Assembly: GCA_016184115.1 (NCBI GenBank)
Contig: JACPDH010000060.1
Location: 1-33,965, forward strand
Direction: 5' to 3'
Length of the DNA stretch: 33,965 bases
From: Acidobacteriota bacterium
GTDB taxonomy: Bacteria; Acidobacteriota; Thermoanaerobaculia; Gp7-AA8
The translations under genes and the position numbers were made by a program. Below the pieces are notes generated by a model. It made no database searches, was not told where the DNA came from, and saw nothing but the letters and a program-made list of their open reading frames with translations. This document shows, piece after piece, positions 8,901-16,703 of the stretch (positions are counted from its first letter, which is position 1; every line of letters begins with the position of its first letter).

Positions 8901-9148
8901 ACATCGACTTGCTCATCCATTTCACCGGAAGCGAGGGTCAGAGGCGCGATTTGCTCGCGTGGCTCGAGGGCTGGAGCCTGAGCCTCGCCGAGGTCAACTT
9001 CCTCAGGACGGGGCGAAGGCTCGAAGGTCTGCTCGACGCGCACATCATCACCGACGACGACGTGATGCGTCGCACGAGTTTTGCGTCGAAGATCGGTGCG
9101 GCAACCGACGCGGCGAGGCCGCTCCCGATGGGCTCGAGGGTGCGATAG
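5966..9148 (+). CDS. Sensor-like N-terminus + PEP/pyruvate-binding ATP-grasp + GPGRWGS module + nucleotidyltransferase domain
   Basis: The protein has 1060 residues, starting at an ATG inside the upstream gene, with GAGGG six bases before it. Residues 1-150 form a soluble sensor-like domain (motifs IPAGWQYPD and GPFLKEERKLI), which I recall from histidine kinases and related signalling proteins. Residues about 150-320 are a mostly helical linker. The PPDK_N ATP-grasp domain covers about 325-700 (KLGGKASGL, IVRSSSLLED with R444, SFAGMY, and the closing DIEFA and VQCRPQS). The GPGRWGS module follows at about 735-910, with SGITHIVYV (H745), MGPGRWGS (near 786) and SFGTHFF (H832). Residues about 950-1045 form a minimal nucleotidyltransferase domain with GS(x10)DxD (G967, S968, D979, D981). 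No swivel or PEP barrel domain is present. The substrate is unknown. This domain combination is the oddest in the window. Confidence 0.88.
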   Translation: MQDHETRMDSLLLALKERAKELNCLYEVEELFSRPGISLTEIMDGVALAIPAGWQYPDVCEARIVFGEISCSTARFRETPWTMSTDLVIQDEVSGRIDVCYTEERPESDEGPFLKEERKLIETIADRLERRILHENLRNVFEDEQRRTVAGVEWRVILGLLRKTDPKLLTRITRKMLNHLAWSGVDEANLIIEGFSASLRGGRDGSIIDENRPVILTSRQDLLAQTDRIFTLASERLSEDEILSNIQKWIKEDRSGFLVRILENPQSTLGEITNAIERFHHLASQGLELSFPRERAFRVSLIRRLLSDDSTFIGIAKRFIDVNDFYDLLRRVIHPTGSHGKLGGKASGLFLASQVLRAVGKNNELLSCVKTPKTWYLTSDGILNFIDTNDLEEIIEQKYEDIGHVRQEYPYIVHVFRNSPLPPEIINGLSVALDDFGDTPLIVRSSSLLEDRIGASFAGMYKSLFIANQGTKRERLVALMDAITEVYASTFGPDPIEYRSEHGLVDFHEEMGVLIQEVAGTRVGKYFMPAFAGVAFSNNEFRWSRRIKREDGLARMVPGLGTRAVDRMSDDYPVLIAPGQPTLRVNVTTDEKVRYSPRKADVINLETNELESVDVRDLMRECGNDFPLVQQLVSLLRDDRLEQVTGLGFDPDKDHVVVTFEGLVTRTRFLEQIRTILDALQAEFHMPVDIEFAHDGKDLYLVQCRPQSYGSAAQPATIPHDLDPERVIFTANRYVSNGTVSGITHIVYVDPLRYAELSARQDLLNVGRAISRLNEILPKRQFILMGPGRWGSRGDIRLGVSVTYSDINASAMLMEIARKQKDYVPELSFGTHFFQDLVEASIRYLPLYPDEKGIVFNEAFLQQAENILPTLLPELGHLSKTIRVIDVPRSTGGHTLQILMNGETDEAVGFLTDAPISAADLAPVRRGEETSMHIEDTHWKWRLRMVERLASLLDPKRFAVKALYLFGSTKNATAGPDSDIDLLIHFTGSEGQRRDLLAWLEGWSLSLAEVNFLRTGRRLEGLLDAHIITDDDVMRRTSFASKIGAATDAARPLPMGSRVR

Positions 9149-9203
9149 AGTCCGCGCACTTCGTACGAGCGGCGCATCGGAATGTGCCGCCACGGCTCGG
9201 CGC

Positions 9204-10058
9204 CTACACCGGCTTCACCAGCTCCCGTGTCGCGCGCGTCGGATCGTCCAGGTCGAGCCGGATGAGCGCGAGCTCCGGGCCGTCATGCGCGGCCGAGAGC
9301 ATCTCGGTCTCACCGATGCGGTCCCGCCAATGTCCGGTTAGGCGCGCGGATTCGTGGATGTGCCCATGAAGCGTCAGTCGTGGCTGGTGCGCTTCGATGA
9401 AGCGTCGCAGTGCGATGCTCCCGACGTGCACGTCGGACGGTGCGTGATCGACCATGACCCCGTCGAGCGCGGCGCGATCGAGCATCGTCCCGTGCGGGGG
9501 GCCGTGCACGAGCATCACCAGCGAACGCGGCTCGATTCCAAGGGTCAGGTCTGCGAGATCGGCGGCGATCGTGGCCCAGCGCGTCTCGTGCTCGGGAACC
9601 GCAACCGAACGCACCCCGTCCTCGGGCGAGATCGAGCCGGGGTCGACGTAGCGCCCGACATCGTAGCGCTCCCAGTCCTTCAGTCGAAACGGGGTCGGCG
9701 GCACGTACGAGTAGCCGACGATGGTCAACCCGCCCAGGCGAACCCGCTTCACGTGAACGTACTCCCAGAGCCCTTCGCCCTCGCCGGCGCGCATCTCCGC
9801 TTCATGAACCCGCGCATCGTCGTTCCCGAAGATCGCGAAGACGCGCGGGTACGCGCCGCGTAGCGAGGAGCGAAGCGCACGAAATCTCGCGGAAAGGTAC
9901 TCGGTGAGGAACTCGTCGGCTCCGGGGCCGAATCCTTGCGGAAGGAGATCGCCGCCGAGCAACACGACGCCCGGCCGCTCACGCTCGATCGCGGCGAAGA
10001 GCGATTCGTAGCGGGGAACGCGCCCATGCAGGTCGGAAACGAAGAATGTGGCGATCAT
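9204..10058 (-). CDS. Calcineurin-like metallophosphoesterase
   Basis: The protein has 284 residues from the ATG at 10058. The frame stays open to 10127, but the extra 23 residues precede the natural first strand, so I exclude them. The metal-binding motifs of the calcineurin-like fold appear in order: SDLHGR (D9, H11), GGDLLPQG, FGNDD, HGPPHG and HGHIH. There is no signal peptide, so it is probably cytoplasmic. It would hydrolyse a phosphomonoester or phosphodiester, but the substrate cannot be told from sequence. It is convergent with the 1060-residue protein (55-nt gap) and lies 99 nt downstream of gdhA on the same strand. Between the two minus-strand genes is a 9-bp palindrome (10085-10093 with 10110-10118). 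Confidence 0.88.
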   Translation of the reverse strand: MIATFFVSDLHGRVPRYESLFAAIERERPGVVLLGGDLLPQGFGPGADEFLTEYLSARFRALRSSLRGAYPRVFAIFGNDDARVHEAEMRAGEGEGLWEYVHVKRVRLGGLTIVGYSYVPPTPFRLKDWERYDVGRYVDPGSISPEDGVRSVAVPEHETRWATIAADLADLTLGIEPRSLVMLVHGPPHGTMLDRAALDGVMVDHAPSDVHVGSIALRRFIEAHQPRLTLHGHIHESARLTGHWRDRIGETEMLSAAHDGPELALIRLDLDDPTRATRELVKPV

Positions 10059-10157
10059 CGCGATGCGGCCAGGACTCTCGACTCGCGGGCCCGTGAACGT
10101 GAACGCTCCCGGGCCCGCGCCCGGCATTTCATCAGCGGCGGAGAGCCGTGGCCCGCT

Positions 10158-11654
<1,497 letters not shown>

Positions 11655-11760
11655 CTAATCTCGTCGTGATCGTTGCCGGGTGATGAGCAACACTCGATCC
11701 CTGCCTCTTCGATTACGGGCGCATGTGTCCCTCGGAATCGCGTCGTGGTAGAAACGCTCG

Positions 11761-12723
11761 ATGCAATGCCCGAAATGCGGTCTCGATCAGGCGAGCGACC
11801 TGCGGGAGTGCGCTCGCTGCGGGGTGATCTTCGCAAAAGTGCAACGTGCCGAGCCTCACGCAGAGAGACAGGAGCCCGACGAGGATCCGCCGGCAGGAGC
11901 GAGATACACGCCAACGTTCATCCCGGCTCCGCCGGTATTTGCCGACATCGTCGAAGACGGGCGCTTAGGTCGCAGCGAGCTGAAGATCCTTGGCTTCGGA
12001 CTCGTCTCGGCGATCGTCGTCTACGCGCTTCCGTTTCTCCGTTTCGTCTTTTCCGCTCTCGTCACGCTTTTTCACGAGCTCGGTCATGCAGTCGTCTCCT
12101 GGCTGCTGGGACATCCGGCCGTACCGGCGTTCGACTTCGTTTATGGCGGCGGCTTCACACACATGGACAACTTCAAGCTGCCGATCGCGCTTGCGATCGG
12201 CACAACGTGGGCCTGGCTCGCATGGACGGTTCGCGGCAACCGGCGAACGTTCGTGCTCGTTTGCGTCCTCGCGGCATGCTGGCTCTTTGTCGTGTCATCG
12301 GAGTGGCGACGAGGGCTCGTCGTTTCCGCGATGGGGCACGGAGGGGAGGTTCTGCTCGCGTCGATCTTCTTCTACATGGCGCTCGCGAACGTCGGTTTCC
12401 GGATCCCGGAGATCGAACGTCCGGCGGCTGCGTTCTCGGCGTTCTTCGTCGTGATCCACACGATCCACTTCGCCTGGCGGCTCCGAACCGATGCGGACTT
12501 TCTCGCCTGGTATCGCGCGGGTAAGGGCGGCGCCTTGATGAACGACCTCGAGTCGGTCGCGCTCGATCTGCAGATCCACACACCGCTGCACCCAGGGATC
12601 GAAGGAGTGGCGGGTTGGTTGATCGCCTCGTCACTCATTCCGTTTGCGTTCGCGCTGCTGCTCTTCTTCAAGCGGAGCGCCGTCCAGCGGCTCGTCAGCT
12701 CGCTCTTGACGGCCGACGCGTGA
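11761..12723 (+). CDS. Zinc-ribbon plus multi-pass membrane protein with HELGH metalloprotease-like motif
   Basis: The protein has 320 residues. The N-terminus is a four-Cys zinc ribbon (C3, C6, C17, C20) followed by a Pro/Glu-rich linker. From about residue 75 there are several hydrophobic helices. The second carries HELGH (H105, E106, H109), the zinc-binding motif of membrane-embedded M50-type peptidases. A plausible third ligand, such as the Asp of an NPDG-type motif, is not obvious. Further membrane segments lie at about 140-185, 195-215, 225-245 and 280-305. It may be an intramembrane protease or a non-catalytic relative, and no substrate partner is visible nearby. The 3' end overlaps the convergent small gene at 12695 by 29 nt. 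Confidence 0.8.
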   Translation: MQCPKCGLDQASDLRECARCGVIFAKVQRAEPHAERQEPDEDPPAGARYTPTFIPAPPVFADIVEDGRLGRSELKILGFGLVSAIVVYALPFLRFVFSALVTLFHELGHAVVSWLLGHPAVPAFDFVYGGGFTHMDNFKLPIALAIGTTWAWLAWTVRGNRRTFVLVCVLAACWLFVVSSEWRRGLVVSAMGHGGEVLLASIFFYMALANVGFRIPEIERPAAAFSAFFVVIHTIHFAWRLRTDADFLAWYRAGKGGALMNDLESVALDLQIHTPLHPGIEGVAGWLIASSLIPFAFALLLFFKRSAVQRLVSSLLTADA

Positions 12724-12955
12724 GGCCTTCGAGCGCTGCGTCGATCGGAGTCGTCATTCGATCGATTTTCGTAACAACCCAGCTATCGCCGCGCCGTTCG
12801 ATCTCGGTGTAGACGGAGGTCCATTGCGATCCAGTGACGTCCTCACCGAAGCCGTAGACGAGCCCGTCCCACGAGCCTTCGGGGGTTCCTTCGTTTCGAA
12901 GGCGCTCCTCGGCGAGCTGCATGACTTCGATCGGTCCAAGATGATTGCAGGGCAT
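12695..12955 (-). CDS. Small hypothetical protein (86 aa)
   Basis: I do not recognise a family. The reading frame has ordinary protein composition, with GEDVTGSQWTSVY and SWVVTKIDRM, unlike the Arg/Ser-rich shadow frames around it. GGAAG sits five bases before the ATG. It reads as a small soluble alpha/beta protein with no signal peptide or membrane segment. The 3' end overlaps the end of the zinc-ribbon membrane protein gene on the opposite strand by 29 nt, which could be a real convergent overlap or argue against it. Confidence 0.55.
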   Translation of the reverse strand: MPCNHLGPIEVMQLAEERLRNEGTPEGSWDGLVYGFGEDVTGSQWTSVYTEIERRGDSWVVTKIDRMTTPIDAALEGLTRRPSRAS

Positions 12956-13014
12956 GCTGCTTCCATGTCGGGCGCGGGGTTAAAAACTCCCGCTTCCACT
13001 CGCTTCCATTTCGG

Positions 13015-13020
13015 TATAAT
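13015..13020 (+). promoter_or_regulatory. Candidate -10 element (TATAAT)
   Basis: A consensus TATAAT lies upstream of a 190-nt stretch without plus-strand coding signal that ends in a hairpin and T-run. The matching -35 (CTTCCA at 12993-12998, 16-nt spacing) is weak, three of six positions. Confidence 0.35.
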
Positions 13021-13026
13021 ACGTTC

Positions 13027-13210
13027 CTCCGCAGCGAGACGCGTTGCTGGGTGGGCGGATGATAATGAGAGCTTGCGACACGAGTTCCGCGGTTCAAAGC
13101 CTGCCTGAGATGCGTCCTGTGGTTTCCGCCGTCTTCGGTGTTCACGGGTCCCACGGTTGGCCTCTGCCTGCCTGACCCTTCCCCGGCCAACCGTGGGCTC
13201 GTGAATTTTT
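13027..13210 (+). ncRNA. Candidate small non-coding RNA of unknown family
   Basis: The region between the small hypothetical gene and tRNA-Arg (12956-13314, 359 nt) has no convincing CDS. It does have a TATAAT at 13015, about 185 nt before a strong hairpin plus T-run that works only on the plus strand. Internal complementarity is visible, for example GGCGGA near 13052 with TCCGCC near 13120. The size would fit a regulatory RNA such as 6S RNA, but I could not draw the 6S closing stem, so I do not name it. Ends are approximate. Confidence 0.35.
13143..13210 (+). terminator. Intrinsic terminator, long hairpin with T-run
   Basis: A perfect 13-bp stem (13150-13162 with 13185-13197) is extended by CACG/CGTG after a small internal loop and followed by AATTTTT. 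No plus-strand protein gene ends nearby; the closest upstream is at 12723. This is the main argument for a short RNA gene here. Confidence 0.75.
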
Positions 13211-13314
13211 CCTCCCTTTTCTCGCGCGCTGCGCTGTTGTAGAATCCGCCTCCCCGAAGCGGCGGGACGGAAATAAGTTCCAGCCGGTCTGCCTTTTCGT
13301 GGTGGCGTTTCGAC

Positions 13315-13391
13315 GCACCCATAGCTCAATTGGATAGAGCATCTGACTACGGATCAGAAGGTTTGAGGTTCGAGTCCTCATGGGTGCACCA
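13315..13391 (+). tRNA. tRNA-Arg (anticodon ACG)
   Basis: The cloverleaf is complete: acceptor GCACCCA/TGGGTGC, D-arm GCTC/GAGC, anticodon stem TCTGA/TCAGA with loop CTACGGA, T-arm TGAGG/CCTCA with TTCGAGT, and an encoded CCA. The anticodon is ACG, whose A34 is normally converted to inosine by TadA, encoded 57 nt downstream. Confidence 0.97.
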
Positions 13392-13448
13392 AACGACATT
13401 CACCCCGCGGCGGGCACGACAGCCCGCCGTAGCAGTCTTTGACAGGCG

Positions 13449-13901
13449 ATGGATCTGACAGCGTTGATGCAGGAAGCGCTCGTCTTGGCTGCGGAAGCAG
13501 CCGAGGCAGGCGAGGTTCCGATCGGCGCGGTGGTAGCGGACGCGACCGGCACGATCGTTGGTCGGGGCAGGAATGCACGCCAATCGGGTGATCCGCTCGG
13601 TCACGCTGAGATCTATGCGATCCGCGAGGCTGCGGCGGCGATCGGCGATTGGCGGCTCATCGGCACGACCATGGTCGTGACTCTCGAACCGTGCGCGATG
13701 TGCGCCGGTGCAATCGTCAACGCCCGTATCGACCGTGTCGTCTTCGGCGCGCTCGACCCGAAAGCCGGCTTCTGCGGCTCGCTCGGAAACCTCGTGCAGG
13801 ACTCGCGCCTGAACCACCGGGTCGAGCTCGTTCCGGAGTTCATGGCCGAGGAGTCGGCTGAGCTCCTCCAGCAGTTCTTCCGGCGCCTGCGCGCGCGCTG
13901 A
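13449..13901 (+). CDS. tadA: tRNA-specific adenosine deaminase TadA
   Basis: The protein has 150 residues, typical for TadA. The zinc-dependent deaminase motifs are complete: GHAE (H52 as zinc ligand, E54 as proton shuttle) and PCAMC (C82, C85). The enzyme deaminates A34 of tRNA-Arg(ACG) to inosine, allowing reading of CGU, CGC and CGA. Its substrate tRNA is encoded just upstream on the same strand, and co-transcription is possible. In Bacillus, tadA likewise precedes the SRP RNA and dnaX. The alternative, a free-base deaminase such as guanine or cytosine deaminase, is less likely given the motif spacing and context. Confidence 0.95.
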   Translation: MDLTALMQEALVLAAEAAEAGEVPIGAVVADATGTIVGRGRNARQSGDPLGHAEIYAIREAAAAIGDWRLIGTTMVVTLEPCAMCAGAIVNARIDRVVFGALDPKAGFCGSLGNLVQDSRLNHRVELVPEFMAEESAELLQQFFRRLRAR

Positions 13902-13934
13902 TCGGATCCGATAGTCCCAAGCGTCTTCCGGTGC

Positions 13935-14024
<90 letters not shown>

Positions 14025-14103
14025 GAAGACGAAAGGACCAGGCCGCGCTTCATTCCACGCCCAATCGATCGCCTTCCGTGGTGATCTCACAAGGCGAAAC
14101 GAA

Positions 14104-14195
14104 GAGCGGAGAATGATGAATGCAGAACCGAGAGCGGGCTCTACGCCGGCTTCCTGATTCGACATTCTTCACTCTCGGTCTCGGTTTTGGTCTTC
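14104..14195. repeat. Paired heptad arrays (element 2)
   Basis: Left array: GAG/GAA at 14104, 14111, 14118, 14125 and 14132. Right array: TTC, TTC, TTC, CTC, TCT, TTT and TTC at 14151, 14158, 14165, 14172, 14179, 14186 and 14193. Both have an exact 7-nt period in opposite orientation. The right array ends one base before the following tRNA-Ser. Confidence 0.65.
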
Positions 14196-14196
14196 T

Positions 14197-14286
14197 GGAG
14201 AGATGTCCGAGTGGCTTAAGGAGCACGCTTGGAAAGCGTGTGTACGGTAAAACGTACCGTGGGTTCGAATCCCACTCTCTCCGCCA
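14197..14286 (+). tRNA. tRNA-Ser (anticodon GGA)
   Basis: Acceptor GGAGAGA/TCTCTCC, anticodon stem CACGC/GCGTG with loop TTGGAAA giving GGA, a long class II variable arm (GTACGG/CCGTAC-like), T-loop TTCGAAT and an encoded CCA. Confidence 0.96.
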
Positions 14287-14293
14287 TAAAGCG

Positions 14294-14370
14294 GATCTGT
14301 GAATCGCGAGATGGGACTCATCGCCAGTCGATCCGACGTGCGGCATCTCTCGATTCTTCATTCTCAATTC
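14294..14370. repeat. Paired heptad arrays (element 3)
   Basis: Left: GAT, GAA, GAG and GAC at 14294, 14301, 14308 and 14315. Right: CTC, TTC, TTC and TTC at 14347, 14354, 14361 and 14368. The segments at 14301-14313 and 14344-14356 are inverted complements with one mismatch in 13. The element sits between tRNA-Ser(GGA) and the SRP RNA gene. Confidence 0.6.
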
Positions 14371-14389
14371 AAAGGGCTCGCCCGCTGGG

Positions 14390-14493
14390 ATGAGCCCGGG
14401 TCCTGTGCAGCGGAAGCCGTCGAACCTCGTCAGGTCCGGAAGGAAGCAGCGATAAGGCAGCGTCCCCGTGTGCCGCAGCAAACCTGGGCTCTT
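14390..14493 (+). ncRNA. ffs: Signal recognition particle RNA (4.5S type)
   Basis: The conserved SRP domain IV core is present: GTCAGGTCCGGAAGGAAGC, then the AAGGCAG box, then GTGTGCCG. The outer arms AGCCCGGGT (14393-14401) and ACCTGGGCT (14482-14490) close the hairpin. The RNA scaffolds Ffh for co-translational targeting of membrane proteins. The length is about 100 nt, the short bacterial form without an Alu domain. Exact ends are estimated from the closing stem. Confidence 0.95.
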
Positions 14494-14514
14494 CCGAGCG
14501 GCCGAAGCCGCACG

Positions 14515-14616
14515 GAATCGACAATACGGAAGTGAGAATCGAGCGATGAAAGGCGGGTCAAGCATGTCCGTGGTCAATCACTCGCTTCTCGATTCGCAGT
14601 TCTCGGTTCGCTCTTC
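14515..14616. repeat. Paired heptad arrays (element 4)
   Basis: Left: GAA at 14515, CAA at 14522, GAA at 14529 and 14536. Right: TTC at 14586, 14593, 14600, 14607 and 14614, exactly every 7 nt. The right array ends 16 nt before the dnaX start codon. Confidence 0.65.
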
Positions 14617-14631
14617 GAGCGCCACCTCCAC

Positions 14632-16254
14632 ATGGCCTATCAAGCTCTAGCGCGCAAATGGCGCCCGCAGGCGTTCCGCGACATCATCGGCCAGCAGGCG
14701 GTGGTGCGGACGCTGCAGAATGCGATCGAACAGAACCGGATTCATCACGCCTGGCTTTTCTGCGGCGTGCGCGGAGTCGGGAAGACGACGACAGCCCGCA
14801 TCTTCGCCAAAGCGCTCAACTGTCAGAACGGCCCGGCGAAAGAACCGTGCAACGAGTGCACGATCTGTCGGGAGATCACCGAGGGAATTGACCTCGACGT
14901 CCGTGAGATCGACGCGGCGACCTACTCCAAAGCCGAGGACGTTCGCGACCTTCGGGAACTGATGCAGTTCCAGCCCGCGCGCGACCGCCGCCGCATCTTC
15001 ATCATCGACGAAGTCCATTCGCTCTCGGGGCAGGCGTGGAACGCGCTCCTCAAGCAGATCGAGGAGCCACCGCCGCACGTCATCTTCATGATGGCGACGA
15101 CCGAGATGCACAAGATCCCGGCGACGATCCTCTCGCGCGTGCAGCAGCTTGCCCTGCGAAAGATCACGCTCGACGAAGTCGCGGCACGACTCGGTGAGAT
15201 CTGCCGCGCCGAAGGGATGGAGGCGGAGACCGAGGCGCTCTCGATGATTGCCCGTCGAGGCGAGGGAAGCGTTCGCGACTCGCTCTCGCTTCTCGATCAG
15301 GTCATCGCGTTCAGTCCCGGGGCGCTCACGCTCTCCGATGTCGGCTCGATCCTCGGGCTTGCCGACAGCCGGCTCTTTTCACAACTCGCCGCCGCGATCG
15401 CATCGGGCGACTCTCCCCGCATCCTCTCTCTCGTCGACGAAGCTTCCGCGAGCGGCCGTGATTTCAAACTGCTCTACCGAGACCTTCTCGGCTACTTCCG
15501 CAACCTGATGCTCCTCGTCAGCGGTGCTGACTCTTCGATTCTGAAAGCCGACCCCGACGAGCTCGTGTCGCTCGAAGAGCTCCGGTCCGAGTTCTCGGCG
15601 AACGACCTGCTCCGCGTGATCAACATCCTGCTGCGCGATGAGGAAACTGTCGTGCGGAGCGAATCGCAGCGTCTCGCGGTCGAGATCGCGCTCCTGAAGG
15701 CCGCAACCTTTCCGCGCCTGCTCGCCGTCGAAGACGCGCTCGCGGCCGGCGGTTCGCTGCAGCGGACTAGCGCGCAGCCGCCAGCTCCGAGACCGAATGC
15801 TTATGTCGCCCGCGCGGCAACGCCCGGAGAGCGCGCGGGCGCAGAAGATGACGACAACGAACTGCAGCGAGCGGCGCGCGGAGGCGCCGGCGTCGCGCCA
15901 CTCGACCGCTTCCTGGAGCGTGTCGAGGCGCACCGGCGCATCGCGGCAAGCTACCTGCGCAAGGCACGATCGTCCGCGGTGAAGGATGATGCGATCGTCT
16001 TCGAGTTCGCTCCCGACGATTCCTACGCCGCCGATTACCTCGCCGATGCGGAGAATCTCGCGCCGCTCGAGGCAATCGCTACGGAGGTTCTCGGTCGCAA
16101 GATGGCCGTCCGCACCGACGTGAAGTCGCCTGCCCCGGCTCCGGAGCCGCCCGTGAAACAGGGCGCGTCACGCCGCGATGACCCGGTCATTCAAGCATTT
16201 GCAAAACACCTGGGGGGTGAAGTCGTACGCCCTCGGAAGAAATCGAAGGAGTAG
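14632..16254 (+). CDS. dnaX: DNA polymerase III subunits gamma/tau
   Basis: The protein has 540 residues. It is the AAA+ clamp-loader subunit that, with delta and delta-prime, loads the sliding clamp. The N-terminus [10 protein letters not shown] is diagnostic. Walker A is GVRGVGKT (45-52), a zinc module uses C64, C73, C76 and C79, Walker B is IIDEVH (D126, E127) and the sensor region [12 protein letters not shown] follows. Two small deviations: SRVQQ where many homologs have SRCQ, and DEVHSLS in place of DEVHMLS. The C-terminal third (about 370-540) is a low-complexity linker followed by a tau-like domain. I see no A-rich slippery sequence for programmed frameshifting, so only the full-length form is predicted. 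No strong Shine-Dalgarno precedes the ATG. It is followed two bases later by ebfC. Confidence 0.96.
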   Translation: MAYQALARKWRPQAFRDIIGQQAVVRTLQNAIEQNRIHHAWLFCGVRGVGKTTTARIFAKALNCQNGPAKEPCNECTICREITEGIDLDVREIDAATYSKAEDVRDLRELMQFQPARDRRRIFIIDEVHSLSGQAWNALLKQIEEPPPHVIFMMATTEMHKIPATILSRVQQLALRKITLDEVAARLGEICRAEGMEAETEALSMIARRGEGSVRDSLSLLDQVIAFSPGALTLSDVGSILGLADSRLFSQLAAAIASGDSPRILSLVDEASASGRDFKLLYRDLLGYFRNLMLLVSGADSSILKADPDELVSLEELRSEFSANDLLRVINILLRDEETVVRSESQRLAVEIALLKAATFPRLLAVEDALAAGGSLQRTSAQPPAPRPNAYVARAATPGERAGAEDDDNELQRAARGGAGVAPLDRFLERVEAHRRIAASYLRKARSSAVKDDAIVFEFAPDDSYAADYLADAENLAPLEAIATEVLGRKMAVRTDVKSPAPAPEPPVKQGASRRDDPVIQAFAKHLGGEVVRPRKKSKE

Positions 16255-16256
16255 CC

Positions 16257-16556
16257 ATGAACATCAAGCAGATGATGAAGCAGGTCCAGCAGATGCAGGA
16301 GAAGATGCAGCGCGAGATGGCCGAGCTGCGTGTCGAAGGAACTGCCGGCGGCGGTATGGTCAAGGCCGAGATGGGGGGCAACAAGGAGCTTCTCTCGATT
16401 GCGATCGACAAGGAAGCGGTCGACCCCAACGACGTCGAGATGCTGCAGGACCTGATCCTCGCCGCCGTGAACGAGGCGAGCCGCAAGGTCGACGAGGCGA
16501 TGTCCTCGTCGCTCGGCGGCATGACCGGCGGGATGAAGATGCCGGGCCTCTTCTAG
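16257..16556 (+). CDS. ebfC: YbaB/EbfC family nucleoid-associated protein
   Basis: The protein has 99 residues, typical size. The N-terminal helix is rich in Met, Gln and Lys ([13 protein letters not shown]), followed by [16 protein letters not shown] and a C-terminal helix with [10 protein letters not shown]. The family binds DNA as a tweezer-shaped dimer, and its exact role is unsettled. GAAGGAG lies five to six bases before the start and overlaps the end of dnaX. The dnaX-ebfC-recR order is widely conserved. Confidence 0.93.
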   Translation: MNIKQMMKQVQQMQEKMQREMAELRVEGTAGGGMVKAEMGGNKELLSIAIDKEAVDPNDVEMLQDLILAAVNEASRKVDEAMSSSLGGMTGGMKMPGLF

Positions 16557-16558
16557 TG

Positions 16559-16690
16559 GAATTGAGAATTACGAAGTGGACATTTAGAGACGCAAAACAA
16601 GCACTCAATAATCAATCTCGTTAACGGATATAAATAAGACCGCAACGCCAAGGCATTAAACGCATAGTTTTACAATTTTCAATTATCAAA
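16559..16690. repeat. Paired heptad arrays (element 5) with AT-rich interior
   Basis: Left: GAA at 16559, 16566 and 16573, beginning at the ebfC stop. Right: CAA at 16673, 16680 and 16687. The region between (about 16590-16670) is visibly AT-rich against GC-rich neighbours and contains ATATAAATAA. The element fills the ebfC-recR gap almost completely. Confidence 0.55.
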
Positions 16691-16703
16691 GTTTCTAATC
16701 ATC

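Noticed and set aside
1-9148. Annotating the three ATP-grasp proteins as PEP synthase (ppsA)
   Set aside because: The two complete ones lack the swivel and PEP-binding domains, and the third cannot be judged beyond the edge.
7904-9193. 429-codon minus-strand frame overlapping the end of the 1060-aa gene
   Set aside because: It is antisense to the GPGRWGS and nucleotidyltransferase parts, with no recognisable domain of its own.
10085-10118. Rho-independent terminator downstream of gdhA
   Set aside because: The 9-bp palindrome is clear, but no T-run follows on the minus strand and the loop is 16 nt.
12824-13108. 94-codon plus-strand frame
   Set aside because: It overlaps the better-supported minus-strand small gene and the candidate promoter region, with no RBS or domain.
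14632-16254. Programmed frameshift site for a gamma form of DnaX
   Set aside because: No A-rich slippery heptamer or following hairpin was found in the gene.
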